From NCBI GenBank assembly GCA_002399735.1, contig DHEF01000014.1, positions 52,182-116,181 on the forward strand: a stretch of 64,000 nt of DNA, written 5' to 3'. The DNA comes from Chitinophagaceae bacterium UBA4857 (GTDB lineage Bacteria; Bacteroidota; Bacteroidia; Chitinophagales; Chitinophagaceae). The notes under the pieces were generated by a model. It was not told the origin of the DNA. It was given only the letters and a program-made list of their open reading frames with translations, and searched no databases. Made by a program: the position numbers and the translations under genes. Below are positions 53,561 to 61,126 of the stretch, one piece after another. The stretch's first letter is position 1. Each line of letters starts with the position of its first letter.

Positions 53561-55981
53561 ATGAAAAAAGCATCGTTGTTATTAATTGCATTGGTAAGCA
53601 TTTTGTTTTTTAATGCTTGTAAAAAAGAACCTAAAGAATCATCGGATGGTAGTGATACTGGCCCAAAAGCCGGAATGACCAATTTAGATTTACGTGTGGT
53701 GTTACCCGCAGGAAACAGCCTGGATCTTTCAAAAACAAAAATTTATAGTATGGGCAAAGCCTACGCTGTAAGTGCCGATGGAAAGGCAACTATTTCTGTT
53801 ATTAAAAATAGTTGTAATAACGTGTTTTTATTTGACCAAACCGATCGTTTAGTGCTAATGTCTTATGTATATACAGAAAATAAAGAAATCTCTATAAAAA
53901 CTACCGCACAAGCCTTACTTTTTAATGGCTTGCAGTTAAATTTTTTATCAGATAGTCTTCGGTATTCTTTTTTAAATTTATCGGCTTCATCAGACAAACT
54001 AACCAGTTATTATACACAAATGGAACAAGCTTTTAAAACCGACCATTTGTTACTTGAAAAAAGAGGTTTTGTAACACTGTTAAAAGAAGCTATAAAAGCC
54101 AGCAAACCTGTTACAATAGATATACTGGCCAAACAAGTTAATGTATTAGACGGCTTAGTTAAAAGCAAATTAAAAGTGGAAAAAGCTGATGATGAAAATA
54201 TTAATATACTTAACATGTGGTACAGACGGGCACATGCTTTTGTTTATAAAAAAGGCTTCAGAGATGCAAATGACAATTGGCAAACTATTTTTCAGGTAAT
54301 AGACTTTGACGATGCAGCCGAAAAAGATTTGAAAGTAAATAAAGTAAAAAAAGAAAGAAATGTACTTACAAATTATGGCAACCTCACTAACCCACAACCA
54401 GTTACCACCGGACCAATTGGCGTGCCTATTAAAGCAAATGAAAAAGAGGTAAAATATGGCATAAGAATAATTGGTCCGGGCAATCCCGCATTAGTAGCAT
54501 TAACCAATGTCGAAAAAGCAAAATTGAAAGAATTGTACTATGATTATTTAGCCTACGACATTCTTGCTCCTTTTATGTTGGATGCCGTTGGCACAAGAGG
54601 CTTTGAAAACACTGCGAACAAATACATTAATATGTTAGACGATGATAAACTAAGTTCGTTTCGCTTTAATGTAGAACAAATTGCCAAAGACGATCCGGGT
54701 ATACTTGCAGCTATACAGGCAGGCAACGTAACAAGTGCTATAAAAAAATTTGCAGCAGCAATGGCTGCTACCGACCAAACAGCAACAGGTATTATTAGTG
54801 CCCTATTTAATGAACTGAGTGATGCTGTTGGCGGTGCTGTAAAATTTCCTACACAAAATGAGTTATTAGACGTTAAGGCTAAAACAAAAAAAACATTGGA
54901 CTTTTTAGATGACTTGATTGATGTAAGCGACGACCCTTTTATTTTAGTACGTTATGATGATTATAAAGAGATGGAAGAATTTGAGGTGCTTGTAAATACA
55001 CATAATGTAAAAGTTAGCCCCAAAACTTCGGATGTAATGGCATTTACAAACCATGCGCTTACCGTAAACGCCAATACAGTTTTAAATAATGGCGAAACCT
55101 TAGAATATGAATGGAAAACTGCCGGCACTTTTGGTGTACTAAAAAACGGTAGTACCGAAGGAACCACTTTTACTACCACCGCTAACAATATAAACTACTA
55201 TGGGAAAAACACACCTAATGAGAATAATATAGAAAAGGTAATAGTAACAGCCTATATAAAAAATAACGGGGGTACAAAAACTAAATATGGTGCCGATACC
55301 GCTAACATCAATGTAAAGAAGATAAGAATTAATATGAAACCAACGGGGGCTGTGTTATCGCCAAAGTATGATAACTCCAGCTTAAAATTATACCTTTTAA
55401 ACGCTGATGGTACTGACCCTATTGTTAATAATAGCTCCGTACAATACAGGGTTAACTGGAGCACAGCCGGTACATATGGACATTTTGCCGGTGGTACCAC
55501 ACAACAAACCACTACTGTAAATCACATTACTTATAACGCAACTGACAAAGAAGTTAAGAAAGGGGTGGAAACCATTACTGCCAAAGTTGAATTTAGAATT
55601 ACCCAAGGTAACGGATGGTCGGCCTGGATGCATAGAGAAACTATTGTGGGGCAAGTAAGGGTAGAAAATGATGTAAAAGTAATTTATGTACAACGTGTGC
55701 CCAACCATCCGGCTCATGGCGACTATTGTGTGATGCAAACAGTAGTGAAGATACCTGTGGATAATAATGCAAAATCTTATAGAGCGGTGTTTACAGATAT
55801 TCCAAATCTTGTCGGAGAAGAAATTACTGTCAGTTTCACACCCACTAACTTGCCTAGCTCGGTTTGGTTAGAAAATGGGTTTTATGTAGTTTATAACTTT
55901 GCAAGTTCTCAACATGTTTCTCACGGACATCTTCCAGCAAAAGATGCTCCGGGAGGTGCGTTTGTAACGATAACATATTGA
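53561..55981 (+). CDS. Large lipoprotein with Ig-like segments, function unknown
   Basis: 806 residues. The signal MKKASLLLIALVSILFFNAC has a lipobox ending at C20. No family recognised for the helical central region (about 130-480, with repeated Lys/Asp-rich helices). The second half (from about 490) is beta-rich with repeated blocks such as YEWKTAGTFGVLKNGST and YRVNWSTAGTYGHFAGGT, which look like two related Ig-like domains. The C-terminus (HGHLPAKDAPGGAFVTITY) is not a clear type IX signal. Probably surface-exposed. It ends with a strong terminator. Confidence 0.72.
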   Translation: MKKASLLLIALVSILFFNACKKEPKESSDGSDTGPKAGMTNLDLRVVLPAGNSLDLSKTKIYSMGKAYAVSADGKATISVIKNSCNNVFLFDQTDRLVLMSYVYTENKEISIKTTAQALLFNGLQLNFLSDSLRYSFLNLSASSDKLTSYYTQMEQAFKTDHLLLEKRGFVTLLKEAIKASKPVTIDILAKQVNVLDGLVKSKLKVEKADDENINILNMWYRRAHAFVYKKGFRDANDNWQTIFQVIDFDDAAEKDLKVNKVKKERNVLTNYGNLTNPQPVTTGPIGVPIKANEKEVKYGIRIIGPGNPALVALTNVEKAKLKELYYDYLAYDILAPFMLDAVGTRGFENTANKYINMLDDDKLSSFRFNVEQIAKDDPGILAAIQAGNVTSAIKKFAAAMAATDQTATGIISALFNELSDAVGGAVKFPTQNELLDVKAKTKKTLDFLDDLIDVSDDPFILVRYDDYKEMEEFEVLVNTHNVKVSPKTSDVMAFTNHALTVNANTVLNNGETLEYEWKTAGTFGVLKNGSTEGTTFTTTANNINYYGKNTPNENNIEKVIVTAYIKNNGGTKTKYGADTANINVKKIRINMKPTGAVLSPKYDNSSLKLYLLNADGTDPIVNNSSVQYRVNWSTAGTYGHFAGGTTQQTTTVNHITYNATDKEVKKGVETITAKVEFRITQGNGWSAWMHRETIVGQVRVENDVKVIYVQRVPNHPAHGDYCVMQTVVKIPVDNNAKSYRAVFTDIPNLVGEEITVSFTPTNLPSSVWLENGFYVVYNFASSQHVSHGHLPAKDAPGGAFVTITY

Positions 55982-56004
55982 TAGAGTGTAATATTTTTAA
56001 TTTT

Positions 56005-56040
56005 ATGCAAAAAAGAGCGCATATGCGCTCTTTTTTGCAT
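56005..56040 (+). terminator. Intrinsic terminator, perfect palindrome
   Basis: The 36-bp sequence is fully self-complementary: A6 then GAGCGCATATGCGCTC then T6. It lies about 25 bp after the lipoprotein stop and works on either strand. Confidence 0.9.
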
Positions 56041-56089
56041 AAAGGAAATAGGTGAAGGTATAGTGCGTCTGGGATTCTTATAAAAACAA

Positions 56090-56133
56090 AGAGCATCGAA
56101 ATGGTTGACAATTATCAACCATTTCGATGCTCT
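56090..56133. other. 19-bp perfect hairpin with 6-nt loop
   Basis: AGAGCATCGAAATGGTTGA (56090-56108) pairs exactly with 56115-56133 around loop CAATTA. On the plus strand it is not followed by a T-run. On the minus strand TTTGTTTTTAT follows, so it would act as a minus-strand terminator. It lies between two plus-strand genes. Confidence 0.7.
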
Positions 56134-56195
56134 TAAGTGTTAATACTCAACAAGTTTTGGCATTTTTGCTTATAGGTTGTTTTATATAATCGATA

Positions 56196-56203
56196 TATTT
56201 TTG
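56196..56203 (+). promoter_or_regulatory. Candidate -7 element for the 56.2-57.0 kb gene
   Basis: TATTTTTG is an exact TAnnTTTG, 40 bp before the TTG start at 56244. A TTG lies 16 bp further upstream, slightly shorter than the usual 19-bp spacing. Confidence 0.5.
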
Positions 56204-56243
56204 CCTTCCAATATCCTAATATAAAAACAGCGCATTAAACTCT

Positions 56244-57023
56244 TTGTTCCAGAAACCCTATAAAAAAAATGTAGCCATAGCTGTGGCCATATACACAAGT
56301 GTATTTGTATTACTGTGTGTATGTACATTATCCATTAATACCCTTTATGCGCAACGGGTATATGCCAATGCTCAACAAACTGGTGTTACGGGTTTATCTT
56401 CTGTAACATTTCCGGGTCGTGCTGTTGATGGCGATTTTACAAATTTTTCAAGTCTAAATTCTGTCGTAGTTGGTAGTGCCTGGCAAAATCTACAATTTAC
56501 AGGCACTAATAAACCTATTGCCTCCACACCACTAATAATAAAAGCAACTACATCCCTTGCATTATTTACAAGTATGAAAGTGCAGTTAACTAATGCAACT
56601 GCATTAGTGGGTTCAGAATATGCATTTTTAAACGGAGAATACACCTATGCTCCTCAGAATATTAGTTACGACGGTGTACGTCTATATATTGGTGGAGTAG
56701 CCGGAAGCATAAGCGCCTATTTCGCCTTCTTTATTGTAGCTCCTCAAATTAATAATGTATCTATCTGTACTGGTAACCCGGCTGTGCTTACTATACAAAA
56801 TTACCAGGCGGGTTACACTTACAAACTATATGAAGGGGCTACCGAAATAGCTGCCAGCTTAAATACGACAACACATACATTAACTACTACTGCCAATTTA
56901 ACCAGTACCAAAAATTATCATGTTGTTGCTTTGGAAAATGTTACCAATCACCCTTCCGGAAGAACACCGGTTACCGTAACGGTTAACCTCAATCCATCAA
57001 CCCCCAATACCTCTTTACAATAA
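56244..57023 (+). CDS. Secreted Ig-like repeat protein 1
   Basis: 259 residues from a TTG at 56244; no ATG lies near, and the signal peptide (AIYTSVFVLLCVCTLSINTL...YAQ) starts soon after. The mature part is Thr/Ser/Asn-rich beta sequence: an N-terminal block with VDGDFTNFSSLNSVV and VGSAWQNLQFTG, then an Ig-like segment (ICTGNPAVLTIQNYQAGYTYKLYEG-type, about 170-250). Likely a surface or matrix protein. No type IX sorting domain. First of three consecutive secreted-protein genes. Confidence 0.7.
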   Translation: MFQKPYKKNVAIAVAIYTSVFVLLCVCTLSINTLYAQRVYANAQQTGVTGLSSVTFPGRAVDGDFTNFSSLNSVVVGSAWQNLQFTGTNKPIASTPLIIKATTSLALFTSMKVQLTNATALVGSEYAFLNGEYTYAPQNISYDGVRLYIGGVAGSISAYFAFFIVAPQINNVSICTGNPAVLTIQNYQAGYTYKLYEGATEIAASLNTTTHTLTTTANLTSTKNYHVVALENVTNHPSGRTPVTVTVNLNPSTPNTSLQ

Positions 57024-57059
57024 ACAATCATTTTTAAAAAACAACAAACAGATCCAATC

Positions 57060-57716
57060 ATGAAAAAAATCTATTTAAAAACAACACTGCTTTTTGCTAT
57101 GGCAACAATGGCAATGGTATTACCAGCATTTGCCGGTAACTTTTATGTATGTAGCGGCACATCCTTTACCTTAAAGGCCGATGTTAGCACCACTACTTAC
57201 AGTACCTACGAATGGACAACCGGCACCGGTACTGTACTGCAAACAGGCACTTCGCCTGATTACGCTACCTCCGTAACCCTGGCTACTGCCACTACCGCAG
57301 AATCCAGAACTTACAGATTACGCGTACAAAATGCGGATGGATGTTGGTCAGATTTAGCAACGCATACAGTATATATTTTACCGGCACTTACAGCAACTAT
57401 TGCAGGTACAAATGAGTTTTGTTCTGACGTTCCGCTTACAGGCAATCTGGTTGCCACGGCTAATTACAGTTCACTTAATTTAACAGCTGCCCCCGGCACC
57501 GGTTATATTTTTAGCTGGACAGGCGGTACTGGTAGCACTGCCAGTGGTACCAACAATAACACCTATACTATCACTACAGCAGGTACTTATAATGTATCAG
57601 TAGCTTATACCTTACCAACTAATGATGGTTCCAAATTAGCAAGCTGTAACGGTACTGCTACTCATAATGTAACTGTATTAACTGCTCCGACAACACCGGT
57701 AGTTACAATTGAGTAA
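57060..57716 (+). CDS. Secreted Ig/PKD-like protein 2
   Basis: 218 residues with signal peptide MKKIYLKTTLLFAMATMAMV...PAFAG. Two beta-rich Ig/PKD-like domains: FYVCSGTSFTLKADVSTTTY with YEWTTGTG (about 27-110), then CSDVPLTGN...YIFSWTGGTG...GTYNVSV (about 120-218). There is no membrane helix and no sorting domain, and the chain ends abruptly after the second domain. The next gene starts 16 bp downstream. Function unknown; the likely location is the cell surface. Confidence 0.72.
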   Translation: MKKIYLKTTLLFAMATMAMVLPAFAGNFYVCSGTSFTLKADVSTTTYSTYEWTTGTGTVLQTGTSPDYATSVTLATATTAESRTYRLRVQNADGCWSDLATHTVYILPALTATIAGTNEFCSDVPLTGNLVATANYSSLNLTAAPGTGYIFSWTGGTGSTASGTNNNTYTITTAGTYNVSVAYTLPTNDGSKLASCNGTATHNVTVLTAPTTPVVTIE

Positions 57717-57732
57717 TAGTATAAAGAAAGAT

Positions 57733-58827
57733 ATGTATCAAACAGGTAAAATAATATTTTTCATATTGTTGTTTGTTGTGTGTGGGTATAATACCCGTGC
57801 ACAACAAACAGCACCTGTTTGTTTTGGTCAGACAAAAAAACTAATTGCATCATCACCCGATGCACAATCATATCAATGGTTTAAAAATGGTATCCCTATA
57901 CCCGGTGCATTAACGGCAACACTCATAATAAATGAGAGTGCTACTTATAATGTAGTTTGTACAGATGCGAATGGTTGTATATCTGATAGCTCAATATCTG
58001 TTTACATTATACCAGCCAGACCTATAGGTATAGATGATGTTACACAAACTGTTGACACCGTAAGTGTGCATGTATTGTCTAACGATATAAGTCCATGTGC
58101 ACCCTTAAACACCGCAACAGTAACCATTACAAAAACACCTGATAACGGAACCGTAACTATAAACAGCGGAGGAGTTGTATTTTACACAGCGAACGCTACA
58201 TTTTCCGGAACAGATAGTTTTGAATATACAGTGGCTGATATGAATGGTACAGTCAGTAATGTTGCCGCCGTTTACATTTTAGTAAACAACCCGCCATTAC
58301 CTGTTACATTATTATCGTTTACGGCTAAAAAACAACAACAAATCAGTTTACTACAATGGCAAACTGAAAACGAAGTGAATTTTTCCCATTTTGAGATATC
58401 CCGAAGCCACAATGGAATAGAATGGACAACCATAGGAAAAGTGCCTGCTACAACAAGTACAAGTGCTATTAATAATTATAAATTTGTTGATCAGTCACCT
58501 TTGGAAGGAAATAATTTTTACCGCCTTATTATGCGTGACAGAGATAATACTTTCACATATAGCAGAATACAAATAGTGTATTTTGAACCGAACACCTGGA
58601 TAAAACTTTCACCCAACCCCGTTACGGATAACCTGAATATAACCTGGCAAAACAGGAACATAACCCATCTACAATGTTATGATATAACCGGAAGATTAAT
58701 TTACCAGCAAACAGTAAATAACAATCGTGCAATAATTAATATGCACCAATATACCGCCGGTATTTATATGATAAGGCTTACACAAGACAATGGGACTATT
58801 CATTCTTATAAAATAGTGAAACAGTAA
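57733..58827 (+). CDS. Secreted multidomain protein with type IX secretion sorting domain
   Basis: 364 residues from the ATG at 57733 (signal MYQTGKIIFFILLFVVCGYNTRAQ); an earlier TTG overlapping the previous gene is less likely. An Ig-like domain (CFGQTKKLIASSPDAQSYQW) is followed by a cadherin/Big-type domain (SNDISPCAPLNTATVTI, FSGTDSFEYTVAD). A fibronectin-like block comes next (PVTLLSFTAKKQQQ...LLQWQTENEVNFSHFEISRS). The C-terminal sorting domain (about 290-364) starts KLSPNPVTDNLNI and ends YTAGIYMIRLTQDNG...HSYKIVKQ, typical of type A signals. It would be exported by PorSS and bound to the surface. Confidence 0.87.
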   Translation: MYQTGKIIFFILLFVVCGYNTRAQQTAPVCFGQTKKLIASSPDAQSYQWFKNGIPIPGALTATLIINESATYNVVCTDANGCISDSSISVYIIPARPIGIDDVTQTVDTVSVHVLSNDISPCAPLNTATVTITKTPDNGTVTINSGGVVFYTANATFSGTDSFEYTVADMNGTVSNVAAVYILVNNPPLPVTLLSFTAKKQQQISLLQWQTENEVNFSHFEISRSHNGIEWTTIGKVPATTSTSAINNYKFVDQSPLEGNNFYRLIMRDRDNTFTYSRIQIVYFEPNTWIKLSPNPVTDNLNITWQNRNITHLQCYDITGRLIYQQTVNNNRAIINMHQYTAGIYMIRLTQDNGTIHSYKIVKQ

Positions 58828-58850
58828 GCTTGTAAAAAGCAATGCTCAAA

Positions 58851-59351
58851 TTAATTTACCATTTTAGCAGTAACTAACGCCTGCCCAATATGGCGTTGTA
58901 TATGTTCGGCTGCATGAAATAATAAGCCGATTAATGTAGTAGGTATACGTTTACGGCCTAAATAACGTGTAGCGGTTAAATCAGCTTCATTGATTTGCTT
59001 TAATTGTTCAATTGCTATTGTTACCTGTTGTTTAAATGCACTAATTAAAACAGCAACATTTACATTATCCTGTTTTTCTGTTTCCGATTTTAAATAAGCA
59101 AACTGTTCTTCGCTTAAAGCATTTTCATTGGCATAGGTAAACATTCTGTCCACCACCCCACGCATATGCAACAAATGAAAGCCAATGGATGCCATGCCGT
59201 TTGGCCTGGCCCATAGATTATCATTACTAAGCGGTAACAATTTTTCTTCAGCATCTTCTACCGCTTGCAATAATGCATGTGCTACAGGTTGTAATAACGC
59301 AGGCACACCATCTATTGGGCCACGCATCCACACTTCCGGCTTATCACTCAT
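58851..59351 (-). CDS. DinB-family protein
   Basis: 166 residues forming a four-helix DinB/YfiT-like bundle. Putative metal-binding histidines lie in GFHLLHMRGV (about 57-66) and HAAEHIQRHIGQ (about 146-157). Members act as thiol- or metal-dependent transferases; the substrate is unknown. It starts 3 bp after the oxidoreductase stop, so the two are co-transcribed. Confidence 0.83.
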   Translation of the reverse strand: MSDKPEVWMRGPIDGVPALLQPVAHALLQAVEDAEEKLLPLSNDNLWARPNGMASIGFHLLHMRGVVDRMFTYANENALSEEQFAYLKSETEKQDNVNVAVLISAFKQQVTIAIEQLKQINEADLTATRYLGRKRIPTTLIGLLFHAAEHIQRHIGQALVTAKMVN

Positions 59352-59354
59352 TTA

Positions 59355-60791
59355 TCAGATTGTTTCATTTAAACTCCAGCCCTCACGATATTTTATACGA
59401 ACAAATTCATTGGCTTCGTCAAAGTTGGTCACCTTCATATTTTTGGCATCCCACATTAATTTTTTCCGGCCGTTTAATTTTGTTTTCCCATCTGCAGTTT
59501 TACTTTCCAACACCCAGCTTCTTAACGCTAAGTTGCCCATTAATATACTTTCCGTAAACGGTCCTGCATATTCAAATGGTGAACTTGTTTTTCCTTTGCC
59601 ATAGCCGGCAATACAGGCGTTCACCCATTGCTGGTAATGCCCTTCCGGTACACGGGCAATGGTTTTAGGAACATTCAGCCCTTCGTTTTTCTTTAATGGC
59701 AATAAACGAGGGTTACTGCCGTAACAATCGCACAATAATTTTCCTTTAGTACCAATAAATAAGATGCCTCCGCTCCAGTCGCCAAAAGCTTCTTCCGGCG
59801 ATAACTCCTCCGGACGTGGCGGCATTAAACCACCATCATACCAGGATAGTTTTATATTACCTTTACCATCTTTACGAGGATAATTTAAATGTATGATAGA
59901 TGACATTGGGCAACTATCTGTAAAAAGTGTTTCTTTCCACATTTCGCGGTATACATTGGCAGCACTGCACTCGGCGCTATCAGGATAGTCAACAGGAAGT
60001 ATTCTAAAGAAAGGATCCAGTATATGACAAGCCATATCACCTAATGCACCAGTACCAAATGCCCACCAACCACGCCAGTTAAAAGGCAGGTAAGCCGGGT
60101 TGTAATCAATATGTTTGGCAGGGCCTAACCATAAATCCCAATTTAATTCACTTGGTATATTATGTGTACCGGTTGGTGTTGGAATACTTTGTGGCCAGAT
60201 GGGACGATTGGTCCAGGCCTGTACTTCTTTTACCTCACCAATAAGACCGGCTTTATAAATTTCCTGGGTTCTGCGTACTCCTTCGCCTGAACCACCCTGG
60301 TTACCCATTTGGGTTACTACTTTATATTTTTTTGCAGCATTGGTTAATACCCTTGATTCGTAAATATCGTGTGTAAGTGGTTTTTGTGTATACACATGTT
60401 TACCCATTTGCATAGCTGCTATGGTGGCTACGGCATGTGTATGATCGGGTGTGGAAATTGAGCAGGCATCAATGTTGTTCTTTTCCTTCGCCAGCATTTC
60501 TCTGTAATCCTTATAATAGCTTGCTTTTGTATATTTTTCCCTGGCCCCTTTTGCCATTCTATCATCCACATCACAAAGGGATACAATATTTACAAAAGGA
60601 CTTTTTGCCAGCTCGGCTAAATCGCCTGCGCCCATGCCGCCAACACCAATACCGGCAATATTTAGTTTATCACTAGGGGCTATAAAACCACGACCTAATA
60701 CATGACGGGGAACGATAAAGAAGCCTGCAGCAGCTAAGGCGCTGTTCTTGATAAAATTTCTGCGACTATCCGAGATTGTTTTTTTCGACAT
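59355..60791 (-). CDS. Tat-exported Gfo/Idh/MocA-family oxidoreductase
   Basis: 478 residues from the ATG at 60791 (the frame is open to an ATG at 60800). The twin-arginine signal SRRNFIKNSALAAAGF is at about 9-24. The Rossmann fold begins NIAGIGVGGMGAGDLAELA (about 44-62), and the family region includes STPDHTHAVATIAAMQMGKH with the QKPLT lysine. The C-terminal domain follows. This exported subfamily is common in Bacteroidota and Planctomycetes and is often linked to sugar turnover. DinB follows 3 bp downstream. Confidence 0.9.
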   Translation of the reverse strand: MSKKTISDSRRNFIKNSALAAAGFFIVPRHVLGRGFIAPSDKLNIAGIGVGGMGAGDLAELAKSPFVNIVSLCDVDDRMAKGAREKYTKASYYKDYREMLAKEKNNIDACSISTPDHTHAVATIAAMQMGKHVYTQKPLTHDIYESRVLTNAAKKYKVVTQMGNQGGSGEGVRRTQEIYKAGLIGEVKEVQAWTNRPIWPQSIPTPTGTHNIPSELNWDLWLGPAKHIDYNPAYLPFNWRGWWAFGTGALGDMACHILDPFFRILPVDYPDSAECSAANVYREMWKETLFTDSCPMSSIIHLNYPRKDGKGNIKLSWYDGGLMPPRPEELSPEEAFGDWSGGILFIGTKGKLLCDCYGSNPRLLPLKKNEGLNVPKTIARVPEGHYQQWVNACIAGYGKGKTSSPFEYAGPFTESILMGNLALRSWVLESKTADGKTKLNGRKKLMWDAKNMKVTNFDEANEFVRIKYREGWSLNETI

Positions 60792-60853
60792 GGCAATCAT
60801 TTTGATGAGTTTCCAAATTTAATGAAGACTGATGAGAAAACAATTTAGGATTT

Positions 60854-60912
60854 AGGATTTCTGATTTGGAGATATAGGATTTGATGAGAATACAGATTTG
60901 AGAATTGAAAGA
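60854..60912 (+). repeat. Family-3 GATTTG-rich repeat, copy 2
   Basis: GGATTTCTGATTTGGAGAT, then AGGATTTGATGAGAATACAG, then ATTTGAGAATTGAAAG; about 90% identical to 45322-45390. A family-1 element follows about 80 bp later, as in the other copy. Confidence 0.75.
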
Positions 60913-60992
60913 AGTCGGATTATTCTTGGGCACATTTGACAAGGTAGGAAAACAATTTGACAATTAGGGTTAGTGGTATGAATAAGACACTA

Positions 60993-61082
60993 GCACAATG
61001 CCCAATAGAATTGTTACAGTTGAAGAGTGCGACGCAAGGGACGATGATAGTAGTAATGCTGTTGACTACATAAAAACAAAAA
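60993..61082 (+). repeat. Family-1 intergenic element, copy 15
   Basis: The core TGCGACGCAA is at 61028-61037 with AATGCCCAATAGAATTG upstream, GGGACGATGATAGTAG downstream, and GTTGACTACATAAAAAC running into the rpoC terminator. The 60792-61126 gap holds this copy, a family-3 repeat and the terminator. Confidence 0.88.
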
Positions 61083-61103
61083 AGGAGCAGTTACCTGCTC
61101 CTT
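61077..61103 (-). terminator. Intrinsic terminator of rpoC
   Basis: The minus strand has AAGGAGCAG/CTGCTCCTT with loop GTAA, followed by TTTTGTTTTTATG. It lies about 24 bp after the rpoC stop. Confidence 0.9.
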
Positions 61104-61126
61104 GTGTATTAAAGTATGACTTTTAA

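Noticed and set aside
56005..56040. Perfect palindrome as a recombination or attachment site
   Set aside because: A6-stem-T6 layout directly after a stop codon is fully explained as an intrinsic terminator.
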